From assembly GCA_963851385.1 (NCBI GenBank), contig CAWKPE010000032.1, positions 161,604-225,603 on the forward strand: a stretch of 64,000 nt of DNA, in the 5' to 3' direction. Position 1 is the first letter of the stretch. Every line of letters begins with the position of its first letter. The position numbers and the translations under genes were made by a program. Source of the DNA: CAWEFA01 sp963851385. Its GTDB lineage: Bacteria > Bacteroidota > Bacteroidia > Bacteroidales > DTGW01. The notes beneath the pieces were generated by a model. That model was not told the origin of the DNA, ran no database searches, and worked only from the letters and a program-made list of their open reading frames with translations. This document shows, piece after piece, positions 6,710 through 15,736 of this stretch.

Positions 6710-7945
6710 TTAAGCAGCTTTTAACCTGCCAAGATTAATTTTTTCGAGTTTTTCGCGGGCATATTCAACGTCAACATTGACTTCGGCGACCTCTTGAGAG
6801 GGAAGTTCATACATTGCATCCATCATTACTGCTTCACAAATTGAGCGTAACCCTCGTGCTCCCAATTTAAATTCCATTGCTTTTTCAACAATATAATCCA
6901 GTACTTCATCTTCAAAATGCAACTTAATTTTGTCCATATCAAACAACTTGATATATTGTTTGATTATCGAATCTTTTGGTTCTGTAAGAATACGACGTAA
7001 AATTTCTTTGTCGAGCGGATTTAAATATGTAACAATTGGCAAACGGCCAACAATTTCAGGAATGAGACCGTATGCGCGTAAGTCTTGAGGAGCCACATAT
7101 TGCATGAGGTTTTGCCTGTCAATATGATCTTTCTTACGCGTAGCATCATAACCAACTACCTGCGTATTTAACCGCATAGCAATTTTTCTTTCAATACCTT
7201 CAAATGCTCCTCCACAAATAAAAAGAATATTTTTTGTGTCAACTGGAATCATTTTTTGTTCAGGATGCTTGCGGCCTCCTTGAGGAGGCACATTTACTAT
7301 ACTACCTTCTAATAATTTTAACATCCCCTGCTGAACTCCTTCACCTGAAACGTCACGTGTAATTGACGGATTGTCCCCTTTACGCGCAATTTTATCAATT
7401 TCATCAATAAAGACTATTCCTTTTTCAGCAGCTTCCGTATTATAGTCGGCTGACTGTAACAAACGAGTTAAAATACTTTCAACATCTTCGCCCACATATC
7501 CTGCTTCTGTTAGTACTGTTGCATCTACTATTGTAAATGGTACATGAAGCATTTTAGCAATAGTACGCGCTAAAAGGGTTTTCCCGGTTCCGGTTTCACC
7601 TACTAATAAAATATTCGATTTTTCAATATCTACATCCGATTCACCTTTACGGCTAATATGTACAAGACGTTTGTAATGATTATAAACAGCAACAGAGAGA
7701 TACTTCTTAGCTTCATCCTGACCAACGACATATTGGTCAAGAAATTTTTTAATTTCGGCAGGCTTTAATAATTTTATTTTTGAAAAGTCAAACTGACTAC
7801 TGTGTGTGCGAGATTCTTCGTTAATTATTTCATTGGCTTGTGTAACACATGCATCACAAATTTGTGCATTTAAACCTGTAATCAGCAGATTAACTTCCCG
7901 CTTGCTTCGTCCACAGAAAGAACATTTATTTTCAGAATCCTTCAT
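6710..7945 (-). CDS. clpX: ATP-dependent Clp protease ATPase subunit ClpX
   Basis: 411 residues. ClpX is a hexameric AAA+ unfoldase that feeds tagged proteins into ClpP. The N-terminal zinc-binding domain has Cys8, Cys11, Cys30 and Cys33. Walker A is GETGTGKT (116-123), Walker B is IVFIDEIDKIA, and the pore and sensor regions continue through VSGEGVQQGMLKLLEG and GARGLRSICE. The IGF-type loop that docks on ClpP appears as YGLIPEIVGRLP. The start overlaps the clpP stop by 14 nt, so translation is likely coupled. Confidence 0.97.
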   Translation of the reverse strand: MKDSENKCSFCGRSKREVNLLITGLNAQICDACVTQANEIINEESRTHSSQFDFSKIKLLKPAEIKKFLDQYVVGQDEAKKYLSVAVYNHYKRLVHISRKGESDVDIEKSNILLVGETGTGKTLLARTIAKMLHVPFTIVDATVLTEAGYVGEDVESILTRLLQSADYNTEAAEKGIVFIDEIDKIARKGDNPSITRDVSGEGVQQGMLKLLEGSIVNVPPQGGRKHPEQKMIPVDTKNILFICGGAFEGIERKIAMRLNTQVVGYDATRKKDHIDRQNLMQYVAPQDLRAYGLIPEIVGRLPIVTYLNPLDKEILRRILTEPKDSIIKQYIKLFDMDKIKLHFEDEVLDYIVEKAMEFKLGARGLRSICEAVMMDAMYELPSQEVAEVNVDVEYAREKLEKINLGRLKAA

Positions 7946-8636
7946 CTTTACTTTTAGGCTGAATTTTCTTGCGTTCTAATACTTCATCAATCATTCCATA
8001 ATCTTTTGCTTCCTGAGCTGTCATCCAATAATCGCGATCTGAATCTTTTTCAATTCGTTTAAAGGGATTGCCCGTATGTTCAGCAATAATTTCGTATAAT
8101 TCTTTTTTCATCTTTTGAATCTCACGAGCCGTAATTTCTATATCTGAAGCTTGTCCTTGTGCACCTCCCATTGGCTGGTGTATCATAACCCGTGCATGTT
8201 TTAAAGCTGAACGTTTACCATGTGTTCCAGCTGTAAGAAGTACAGCACCCATCGAGGCTGCCATTCCTGTACAAATTGTAGCAATATCACTGGTTACAAA
8301 CTGCATGGTATCATAAATCCCCAAACCAGCATGAACTGCGCCACCAGGAGTATTAAAATATATCTGGATATCTTTAGCTGGATCAACTGAATCGAGAAAT
8401 AGAAGCTGTGCCTGTATAATATTAGCTACATCATCGTCAATTGGAAGACCCAGGAATATTATCCGATCCATCATAAGACGCGAAAAAACATCCATTGTTA
8501 CAATGTTTAACTGGCGTTCTTCAATGATAGTTGGGGAAATGTAACTACCATAAATAGAATCAAAGCGGTGTAAAGTCATACTGTTGATATCCATTTTTTT
8601 TGTCGCAAATTTTTTAAATTCCTGTTTGTAGTCCAT
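7932..8636 (-). CDS. clpP: ATP-dependent Clp protease proteolytic subunit ClpP
   Basis: 234 residues. ClpP is a serine peptidase that forms a double heptameric barrel. The catalytic triad is visible as Ser128 (GMAASMGA), His153 (MIHQPMGG) and Asp202 (RDYWMTA). It is longer than E. coli ClpP at the N-terminus by about 15 residues, which is probably a processed propeptide. Order and spacing with tig (upstream) and clpX (overlapping) match the conserved tig-clpP-clpX cluster. Confidence 0.96.
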   Translation of the reverse strand: MDYKQEFKKFATKKMDINSMTLHRFDSIYGSYISPTIIEERQLNIVTMDVFSRLMMDRIIFLGLPIDDDVANIIQAQLLFLDSVDPAKDIQIYFNTPGGAVHAGLGIYDTMQFVTSDIATICTGMAASMGAVLLTAGTHGKRSALKHARVMIHQPMGGAQGQASDIEITAREIQKMKKELYEIIAEHTGNPFKRIEKDSDRDYWMTAQEAKDYGMIDEVLERKKIQPKSKDEGF

Positions 8637-8808
8637 AGCTAAAATTTTTATTGTTTTTCAAATACTGCTGAATTTATAAGTAATAACCAAAATTAAGTGA
8701 AAGAAGAAACAATTTAAAAATATGAAGGTAAAGTTAGGAAAAACCTAATAAAATTATCAAATGAAATGCAATTTGTTCTAACTTTGTATAATGCTTTTAA
8801 CTAAGGTC

Positions 8809-10161
8809 TTATGTAAATAACTTTCCAAATTCTTCACTTGAAATCGATTTTATATCAGCAGTGACATTTTCCTTAATATATTCTAAAACCTGATCCTCTA
8901 AAAGTTTGTCAATCATTTTACGAACTTCTCCTTCATTCTTTAATAGATTAACAGAGTACGCATTAATTTGTTCATCTGGCACATTATTGATGCCGTATTG
9001 TTTAAATTGGTTGCGTGTTACTTCTTTGGAATATTCAACTACCTTATCTTCTTTAACCTCAAAATTATTTTCTTTTGCAATTTTGTTTTTTATTAATTGC
9101 CATTTCATGTTTTCTTCAAATTGAGGATATTCCTTTTCAATTTGTTCTTCAGTCAATTTGCCTTCATTGGCAAATTTGATCCATCGTTTTAGAAAATCTA
9201 CAGGCAATTTTAAATTGAATTTTTTAAGATAATATGCTTTTGCATCAAGAAGAAATTTATATTCTGTCTCTTTTTTCAGAGCATCTTTTATCTCTTCGGT
9301 AATCTTATTTCTAAACTGTTCATCTGAAGTGACAACATCATTACCATATATTTTATTAAATAATTCCTGGTTCATTTCAGCTTTCTCAAATCGTAAAATC
9401 GACTTAATTGTAAACTGAAAAGTTGATTGAATTTCAGCAACTTTTTCTTTATCAATTTTAAGAATATTTGCAAGTTCGGTGTCGTTTGGAAATGCTTTTT
9501 TAATATCGAATTTTACAATATCACCAACCTTTGTTCCCTTGAAAGTTTTCTTCTCATTTTCATCTTTCGCAAGTTCAAGGTAAATAGATGTATTTTCAGA
9601 TTTAATGCCATTCTCAACTATATTACCTTCTAAGTCAACCTGCGCCAAATCACCTTTAATAAGTTCGTTTTCACTGACAATTTCAGATTCAGCATATCGG
9701 CCATAGCGCTTGGTATAGCTATTGACATAGTTGTCGATCATTTTATCTTCAATCTGTATCTCATAAGTTTTAATTTTGTCTTTCTTGCTAATTTTTAATT
9801 CAAACTCAGGAGATAAGCCAATGTCAAATACAAATTTAAAATCAATATCATTGTCCCAATCAATTGTTTTGTTTTCTGATTCATTAGGTAACGGATCTCC
9901 TAAAACACTGATGTTTTCACTTTTAAGATACTCGTTCAATTTTTCGCCAACAAGCTTATTTATTTCATCTACCAATACGGCTTTGCGATACATTTTATTA
10001 ATAAGTGAAAAAGGTACATTTCCAGGACGAAAGCCTGGAATTTTAGCTTTTCGGCGATAATCTTTCAATACTTTCGAAACACGTTCTTCATAATCATCTT
10101 TGCCCAGCTGTAATGAAAGCTTTGCATTCAATTCATCAATGTTCTGCTTAGTAATATTCAT
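8809..10161 (-). CDS. tig: Trigger factor, ribosome-associated chaperone
   Basis: 450 residues. It binds near the ribosome exit tunnel and shields nascent chains. The N-terminal ribosome-binding domain includes the conserved GFRPGNVP signature loop (about 44-51; the family motif is GFRxGxxP). A degenerate FKBP-like domain follows at about 150-240, and the remainder is the helical chaperone domain. The open frame starts with TTG at 10164, but ATG 10161 directly after it matches the family N-terminus. Upstream on the same strand lie a minisatellite, the 105-bp repeats and tRNA-Leu, with no clear separate promoter, so tig may share the tRNA transcript. Confidence 0.93.
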   Translation of the reverse strand: MNITKQNIDELNAKLSLQLGKDDYEERVSKVLKDYRRKAKIPGFRPGNVPFSLINKMYRKAVLVDEINKLVGEKLNEYLKSENISVLGDPLPNESENKTIDWDNDIDFKFVFDIGLSPEFELKISKKDKIKTYEIQIEDKMIDNYVNSYTKRYGRYAESEIVSENELIKGDLAQVDLEGNIVENGIKSENTSIYLELAKDENEKKTFKGTKVGDIVKFDIKKAFPNDTELANILKIDKEKVAEIQSTFQFTIKSILRFEKAEMNQELFNKIYGNDVVTSDEQFRNKITEEIKDALKKETEYKFLLDAKAYYLKKFNLKLPVDFLKRWIKFANEGKLTEEQIEKEYPQFEENMKWQLIKNKIAKENNFEVKEDKVVEYSKEVTRNQFKQYGINNVPDEQINAYSVNLLKNEGEVRKMIDKLLEDQVLEYIKENVTADIKSISSEEFGKLFT

Positions 10162-10192
10162 CAAATAAAAATTATTGTTAATAATAACTTAA

Positions 10193-10260
10193 AACCAAGA
10201 ACCAAGAACCAAGAACCAAGAACCAAGAATAATTTGCAAGAAATAAACTTGGTTCTTGGT
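10193..10260. repeat. Heptamer minisatellite (AACCAAG)5 with inverted partner
   Basis: Five perfect 7-bp units at 10193-10227, followed by CTTGGTTCTTGGT at 10248-10260. The last units can pair with the inverted partner in a 13-bp stem. This lies 32 bp from the tig start and would be in its leader on the - strand. Unit number could vary by slippage. Confidence 0.8.
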
Positions 10261-10274
10261 CCTAATCAAACTTA

Positions 10275-10484
10275 TGCGGATGAAGGGACTTCCCGCAAGG
10301 TGGCGGGATAAACTTCTCATCCTTTGACTATTCTCCGAATAGTCAACTTTTGCTACTCAAAAGTTTCATCCTTGCTTCGTGCGGATGAAGGGACTTCCCG
10401 CCAGATGGCGGGATAAACTTCTCGTCCTTTAACTATTCTCCGAATAGTCAACTTTTGCTAGGCAAAAGTTTCATCCTTACTTCG
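10275..10484. repeat. Two 105-bp tandem repeats carrying the tRNA-Leu 3' end
   Basis: Copies at 10275-10379 and 10380-10484 differ at roughly eight positions. Each begins with the same 16 bases as the 3' terminus of tRNA-Leu (10485-10500), so the tRNA end is the start of a third, incomplete unit. Each unit contains three hairpins: CCCGC/GCGGG, GACTATTC/GAATAGTC and ACTTTTG/CAAAAGT. GGATGAA near the start can pair with TTCATCC near the end, giving a closed, cloverleaf-like fold. The repeats lie just downstream of the tRNA on the transcribed (-) strand. Confidence 0.85.
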
Positions 10485-10566
10485 TGCGGATGAAGGGACT
10501 CGAACCCCCACGCCTTACGGCACCAGATCCTAAGTCTGGCTCGGCTACCAATTACGACACATCCGC
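10485..10566 (-). tRNA. tRNA-Leu (anticodon TAG)
   Basis: 82 nt. The acceptor stem pairs GCGGATG with CATCCGC, and the discriminator is A. The D-arm is present. The anticodon stem CCAGA/TCTGG encloses the loop CTTAGGA (anticodon TAG, reads CUA). There is a long class II variable arm (TGCCGTAAGGCGT) and a T-arm with GTTCGAGTC. CCA is not encoded. Its 16-nt 3' end is duplicated twice in the following repeats. Confidence 0.95.
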
Positions 10567-10579
10567 AAAAAATGGATTG

Positions 10580-10587
10580 CAAAGATA
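10580..10587 (-). promoter_or_regulatory. Promoter -7 element of tRNA-Leu
   Basis: On the - strand TATCTTTG matches the Bacteroidetes -7 consensus TAnnTTTG. It would place the transcription start a few bases before the tRNA 5' end at 10566. The upstream element is weak (TTTC about 20 nt away). Confidence 0.6.
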
Positions 10588-11060
10588 GATAAATTTTTGT
10601 TTATTGAAATTGATTAATATATATTTTCAAACAACTTATAATCAGGCATTAAGGCAAGGCAAACAGATATCTATTATAAAAAGATATGATAATAAATAAT
10701 GTGAATTAAGTTTTGGATTCATAACCACAAAGACTCTATGACTCAAAAATTCACAAAATATTATTTAATGTTTCTATGAGTCTTTGTGACTTAGTGGCAA
10801 TGATTTATATTTCTTAATCTTAATCCACATAAATATCAAAAATTTGATTAATAGTCGAAATGAAAACCTGCTAATTTCTTATTTTATAACATATATTGTA
10901 TATTAAATTATCTCATTATTAGTTCTTTAAATTTGAATTTTTCATTTATTTTTACTAATTGAACATAGTCTTAATTACATTTGTTTAACTTTCGGTTTTC
11001 CTAATTTGGTATTTATTTTGTAGTACTATTTAATAAAGAAGTGAAATATTGGGAGGCATT
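10588..11060. other. Gene-free AT-rich region with one inverted repeat
   Basis: No coding frame is supported. It contains the dispersed inverted repeat at 10725-10796. A weak promoter-like arrangement (TTG, then TAATTTG about 19 nt later, near 10979-11008) lies ahead of the AlgH gene, which starts after GGGAGG. Confidence 0.45.
10725..10796. repeat. Imperfect palindromic element
   Basis: CACAAAGACTC (10726-10736) and GAGTCTTTGTG (10778-10788) form a perfect 11-bp inverted repeat, extended outward by CCAC and GTGG with an offset. Elements of this kind ('cacaaagactc ... gagtctttgtg') are familiar as dispersed intergenic repeats in this phylum. There is no coding content. Confidence 0.55.
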
Positions 11061-11651
11061 ATGAATTCTGAAATTGATTTTTTTAAAATTGAAACAAACA
11101 ATATTGCACCGCAGAAAGGACGGATACTGATTGCCGAACCATTTTTGAATGATATATATTTTAAACGTTCTATTGTATTTTTAACCGAGCATAATGATGA
11201 AGGTTCCGTTGGATTTGTATTAAACAAACCCGTTAATTTACAAATTGAAGAAATAATTAACGATTTCCCATCATTTGATTGTAATATTTCTATAGGAGGG
11301 CCTGTTAATACTAATACTGTTCATTATTTGCATACATTAGGGGAATTAGTACCAAATTGCGTTCATGTATGCGATAACATTTTTTGGGGAGGCAATTTTG
11401 ACACAATGAAAAGTCTTATAAATAATAAAGCCATTGCAAAGAGTCAAGTTAGGTTTTTTTTAGGATATAGTGGATGGATGCCAAAACAACTTGATGAAGA
11501 ACTCTCTCAAAATTCATGGCTGGTTAGCAATATAAAGCCCGAACTGGTAATGAACCACGATATGAATGAAATTTGGAAAGAAGTGCTGAATAATTTAGGC
11601 AATAAGTACAAAATGTGGGTAAATTCTCCTGAAAATCCAAGTTTAAATTAA
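11061..11651 (+). CDS. YqgE/AlgH family protein (UPF0301)
   Basis: 196 residues. This is a widespread conserved family (DUF179) whose biochemical role is unsettled; AlgH was named from alginate regulation in Pseudomonas. Family landmarks are GRILIAEPFLND near residue 18, the FKRSIVFLTEHNDEGSVGFVLNK region (about 33-55), the IGGPV segment near 75, and FLGYSGW around 130. ATG 61 of this kilobase sits right after GGGAGG; the frame could extend 12 nt to a TTG, which would overlap that ribosome site. It is convergent with the broken HAD gene. Confidence 0.87.
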   Translation: MNSEIDFFKIETNNIAPQKGRILIAEPFLNDIYFKRSIVFLTEHNDEGSVGFVLNKPVNLQIEEIINDFPSFDCNISIGGPVNTNTVHYLHTLGELVPNCVHVCDNIFWGGNFDTMKSLINNKAIAKSQVRFFLGYSGWMPKQLDEELSQNSWLVSNIKPELVMNHDMNEIWKEVLNNLGNKYKMWVNSPENPSLN

Positions 11652-11734
11652 TTGATAATTTCTAGCTATTAATTTCTTCTGTTTAAAGGTTTCTATAATT
11701 GGTTTTATTACTAAGCCATTTATCACTTACTTTT

Positions 11735-12224
11735 TTAATCCTCAATAATATTGATGCAGATTTGAGAAATATTTGAATTCTTATTTACCTGAATACCTTT
11801 AATGCCGACTTTTTTTGCCGCTTCTATATCTCTTGAACTATCACCTATAAAGTATGATTGTGACGTCAATATCAAATCTTGCAATGGATTTTTCTAATAA
11901 CAGCGATTCAGGTTTACGGCACAAGCAATTTTCAATATCCAGGTGATGAGGACAATAATATATTTCATCAATCTGGCATCCAGTCTTTTTTATTTTTTCT
12001 TTTAAAATATTATGCAATGCGTCAGTATCAGCTTTCTTATAAAGTCCTTTTCCAATTCCTCCCTGGTTAGAAATTATCACGATAATAAATCCGGCCTTTT
12101 TTAAGGCACAAATATTTTCGATTATTCCATCATTTAACTTGAAATCGAATGGCTTGAAAATATAATAGCAGCCTTCGTCGTTATTAATAACTCCATCACG
12201 ATCAATAAAAACGGCTTTGTTCAT
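11735..12224 (-). pseudogene. HAD-IIIA phosphatase (GmhB/HisB-N-like), frameshifted
   Basis: The first 127 codons encode a D,D-heptose 1,7-bisphosphate phosphatase-like HAD protein: nucleophile motif FIDRDGVIN (Asp8, Asp10), ISNQGGIGKG, a Cys/His zinc cluster (CPHH...CLCRKP) and the start of the KP-containing motif. Translation in that frame ends at 11841. The missing last motif (YFIGDSSRDIEAAKKVG) is intact in another frame and runs on to a TAA at 11735-11737. The break lies near 11862 in a CACA context and can be explained by loss of two bases or gain of one. It overlaps the rhomboid stop by 4 nt (ATGA), so the pair was an operon. A sequencing error is possible. Confidence 0.75.
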
Positions 12225-12841
12225 ATTTTGAATCTGAAAAGTTGATGTACAAATTCATAAAATAATCCAGGATCAAGTAAGATAGGAAATGATAGACCGT
12301 ATAAGGCACCAAGGAAATGTGCATCGTGATTTATATTATCGCGACTGCGTTTGCTCATATACTGAGAGTACCAGAGGTAAAGAACTCCAAAAATTATACC
12401 AGGCATGGGAATCACCAAAAATACGCCTAATTTCATCCAGGGGTCAAAAAAAATACAAGCGAACAAAACTGTGGAAACTGCACCAGATGCACCTACTGCA
12501 TTATAATATAAAATATTATGGTATTTTTTTAAAGTTGTCAATGAAGAAATAATTGCAGCCGAGATATACATAGTAATATAATAAGCTGCAGGAGGAAAAT
12601 GCAAAATGTCAATATGTTTTAAAAGAAAATACTCAAAGGCTTGCCCAAACTGATACAAAACAAACATGTTTACGATAAGATGCATCCAATCTGCATGCAC
12701 TAGTATATGACTTATTAGACGGTAATATTCTTTATGATGATAAACCCGATATGGATTAAATTGTAATTTTTCAAATAAATTGCGATTGGTAAAACAAATT
12801 ATGGAAATTAATGATGTAATAACTATGATGATAATTGTCAT
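12221..12841 (-). CDS. Rhomboid-family intramembrane serine protease
   Basis: 206 residues with about six hydrophobic segments. The catalytic Ser119 is in GASGAV and the catalytic His175 is in NHDAHFLGAL. The family's HxxxN motif (HLIVNMF, about 54-60) is also present. Rhomboids cleave transmembrane substrates inside the membrane; the substrate is unknown. It is translationally linked to the HAD phosphatase downstream by an ATGA overlap. Confidence 0.88.
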   Translation of the reverse strand: MTIIIIVITSLISIICFTNRNLFEKLQFNPYRVYHHKEYYRLISHILVHADWMHLIVNMFVLYQFGQAFEYFLLKHIDILHFPPAAYYITMYISAAIISSLTTLKKYHNILYYNAVGASGAVSTVLFACIFFDPWMKLGVFLVIPMPGIIFGVLYLWYSQYMSKRSRDNINHDAHFLGALYGLSFPILLDPGLFYEFVHQLFRFKI

Positions 12842-13043
12842 TTTCTTTTTTTTGTAAATGTAATTAAAATTGGATTATTGAAGAATAGAAGCATTATAAC
12901 TGAAAGAGATATAGAATCAGTTCAGGAATTTTGAAATGAAATTATTTAATAATATTTTAAAAATCTTTATTTTTATTGAAGAATTTATTCGAAAGCGAAC
13001 AGTGAAATGTTAATAGGTGTTATTAATGAATAAAAAAAAGATA

Positions 13044-13074
13044 TTGGCAACAGGTAAAGAAATGCATATCTTTA
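13044..13074 (+). promoter_or_regulatory. Candidate promoter of the TPR-SpoIIE gene
   Basis: TTG at 13044-13046, a 20-nt spacer, then TATCTTTA (13067-13074), one base off the Bacteroidetes -7 consensus TAnnTTTG. The start codon follows at 13093, leaving a short leader. Confidence 0.4.
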
Positions 13075-13092
13075 TATTTTAAATTTTTTATT

Positions 13093-15648
13093 ATGAGAAT
13101 TGCTAGAAACATAATAATATTCAATTTAATTCTCATAATTGCTTCTTTACAGCCTATAATAGCCATAACTACAATTGCAGACAGCTTAGAAAAAGTACTG
13201 GTTTTGACTAAGGATCAAAAAATGAAATTGAACCTTCTTAACCAATTAGCTAAAGAAAATTCATCAATATCTTTTGAAAAGAGTATTCACTATGGTAATG
13301 AAGCATTGACAATTGCTCGAAGGCTCAATGATTACAAACAGGAAGTTGATGCCTTTTTAAATTTGGGTGATGCAAATAGCATGCAAAATAAATTTCCCGA
13401 ATCCTTCGAATATTATAATAAAGCCTTGGCAATTAGCAAAAAATCTGGATATAAAAAAGGAGTTGCAACCTCATTAAATTGCATCGGATTGAATTATTAT
13501 TTTCAAAGAAATTATGAAGACGCCCAAAAATTTTATAATCAATCACTCGCTTATTCAAAAATTAATAAAATCAGAATTGAAGAAGGAAATGCACTGTTTA
13601 ATATTGGTCAGGTGTACAAGAAGAAAAATGATTATATAATAGCTGAAAAATATTATAACGAGGCATTAACTGTATTTGAAAGTATTAATGATATAAATGG
13701 TCTTGCCAAGACAAATAACATTCTGGGTGTTTTTCATGCTGAAGCAGGTCACAATAAAAAAGCAATTGAATTTTATGAAAAGGCATTGCAATATCGTCAG
13801 TTAAGCGGTGATAGCAGGGGGAGCGCGATTCTCTATAATAACATTGGAAATGTACTTTTTAAGTGGGGGAAATATGAAAAAGCTTTAAGTTACTATCAGA
13901 AAGCACTAAAAATTTTTGAAGAAATAGGCTCCCAGGAAGGTATAGCGCACTGTTCAAATAATATTGGTTTAATCTATGAAAGTTTTGTCCGGGGTAATCA
14001 GTACAATCAAAACATTGGGTATTATAATAAAGCTTTGGAATTTCAGCAGAAAGCATTAAAAATATGGGAACAATTAGATAACAAATTTGAAATAGCAAAC
14101 TCATATAGCAACATAGGCAATATTTATGCAAAAATTAATAATGACAAATTTATTACTCAAATTGGCCCAGAATGGGAAAATTCAATAATTAGTAATAAAG
14201 ATAAAAAATTGGTTGAAAACGAATTTGCACAGGTTATCGATTATTACAGGAAATCACTTAATATCAGGGAAAAAATTGGTTATAAACCAGGTATCGCTTC
14301 TTCTTTATCAAACCTTGGTAAAATTTTCAACATCATAAGAAATTTTGATCAAGCGCTTTCTTATCTTGGAAAGGCACTTAAACTGGACATAGAACTGGAA
14401 AACAAACCTGACGAATCTGATGTGCTTGCAGCAATGGGCCGTATTTATTATAAACTTGGCAATTATTCTAAAGCTTTAGATTATCTGAATCAGAGCCTTG
14501 ATATTTCAATAAAAAACAATCTTTCAGAATACACAAAAAATACATATTCTCTCATATCAAATGTTTATCTAGCAATGGGAGACTACCAGAAAAGTCTGGT
14601 GACATACAAGAAATATATTGTTATACAAGATTCTCTGGTTAACGAAAATAGTATGAAACAGATTGCTGAACTTCAGACACAATATGAAACTGACAAAAAA
14701 GAAAAAGAAATACAAATATTAAATAAGGATGTTAGCCTTAGAAAAGCACAATTTACACAAACTATTATTTTCTTCACAGCAGGCTTATTGCTGGTACTGG
14801 TAATCACAGTATTTTTAATCAGGCAAAACAGGGAAAGAAAAAGAACTAATGTTGAACTAGAGGCAAAGAATAATTTAATTACTGAACAAAAACAGGAAAT
14901 TACTGACAGTATTCAATATGCAAGCCGCATTCAGAAAGCCGTTATGATCGTTGAAAGCCAGCTTAAGCAATTGCTGCCTGAATCATTTATTTATTTTCGG
15001 CCAAGAGATATTGTAAGTGGTGATTTTTTCTGGGTCAATGAAAAAAATGATAAAATAATAGTGGTAGCAGCTGATTGCACCGGGCATGGAGTTCCGGGAG
15101 CTTTTATGAGCATGTTGGGGATGTCAATGTTTAAGAATATTGTTGCTGAAAATGATGAAATTCATGCAGACGAAATTTTAAACGAGTTGCGATTACGTAT
15201 TATTGATTCTTTGCATCAAACCGGTAAATCAGGTGAAAATAAAGATGGGATGGACCTCGCTTTATACATTCTCGATCCAGCCACACAAAGTCTTGAATAT
15301 GCCGGAGCTAATAATCCTCTTTACATAGTACGTGAAGGCGAATTACTTGAAACAAAAGCTGACAGGATGCCAATTGGTATACATGAAAAAACTATTGCAT
15401 CATTTGCAAAGCACATTATACCATTACAAAAAGGAGATATGATTTATACTTTTTCAGATGGTTATCATGATCAATTTGGTGGACCCGATAATAAAAAATT
15501 TATGTCAGGAAATTTAAAGAAACTCTTTGCAAAAATATATTCCCAATCTGTTGAGAAACAAAATGACATTCTTCATAATACTATTGTTGAATGGATGAAA
15601 GACACTTATCAGATAGATGATATTCTGATTATTGGAGTGAGGGTATAA
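13093..15648 (+). CDS. TPR-repeat sensor with C-terminal SpoIIE phosphatase
   Basis: 851 residues. A signal peptide or anchor (about 7-26) is followed by roughly ten tetratricopeptide repeats (about 40-510), many with the xGNxxxxxGxYxxALxYYxKAL pattern. Next come a transmembrane helix (about 557-577), a short coiled coil with EQKQEITDSIQYASRIQKAV, and a PP2C-type SpoIIE serine phosphatase domain (about 625-851) with metal-binding DFFWV, AADCTGHGVPGAFMSMLG, DGMDLA and FSDGYHDQFGG motifs. The layout is a periplasmic TPR sensor driving a cytoplasmic phosphatase, as in RsbU-like partner-switching. This arrangement is common in Bacteroidetes. No anti-sigma factor or antagonist gene is nearby. A weak hairpin follows the stop. 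Confidence 0.9.
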   Translation: MRIARNIIIFNLILIIASLQPIIAITTIADSLEKVLVLTKDQKMKLNLLNQLAKENSSISFEKSIHYGNEALTIARRLNDYKQEVDAFLNLGDANSMQNKFPESFEYYNKALAISKKSGYKKGVATSLNCIGLNYYFQRNYEDAQKFYNQSLAYSKINKIRIEEGNALFNIGQVYKKKNDYIIAEKYYNEALTVFESINDINGLAKTNNILGVFHAEAGHNKKAIEFYEKALQYRQLSGDSRGSAILYNNIGNVLFKWGKYEKALSYYQKALKIFEEIGSQEGIAHCSNNIGLIYESFVRGNQYNQNIGYYNKALEFQQKALKIWEQLDNKFEIANSYSNIGNIYAKINNDKFITQIGPEWENSIISNKDKKLVENEFAQVIDYYRKSLNIREKIGYKPGIASSLSNLGKIFNIIRNFDQALSYLGKALKLDIELENKPDESDVLAAMGRIYYKLGNYSKALDYLNQSLDISIKNNLSEYTKNTYSLISNVYLAMGDYQKSLVTYKKYIVIQDSLVNENSMKQIAELQTQYETDKKEKEIQILNKDVSLRKAQFTQTIIFFTAGLLLVLVITVFLIRQNRERKRTNVELEAKNNLITEQKQEITDSIQYASRIQKAVMIVESQLKQLLPESFIYFRPRDIVSGDFFWVNEKNDKIIVVAADCTGHGVPGAFMSMLGMSMFKNIVAENDEIHADEILNELRLRIIDSLHQTGKSGENKDGMDLALYILDPATQSLEYAGANNPLYIVREGELLETKADRMPIGIHEKTIASFAKHIIPLQKGDMIYTFSDGYHDQFGGPDNKKFMSGNLKKLFAKIYSQSVEKQNDILHNTIVEWMKDTYQIDDILIIGVRV

Positions 15649-15736
15649 AAAAGTCGAGACAGCTCTTTGCGTTCTGCCTCAACAAAATTATTTAGAAAAT
15701 CTTTATTATGAATACTTTATAATGATTAACTAAAAC

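Noticed and set aside
10275..10484. CRISPR array
   Set aside because: Only two long 105-bp units that share the tRNA end; no short repeats separated by unique spacers, and no cas genes in the window.
13859..14131. A 90-codon - strand frame rich in Cys and Leu
   Set aside because: It lies wholly antisense to the TPR region of the SpoIIE protein and has no supporting signal.
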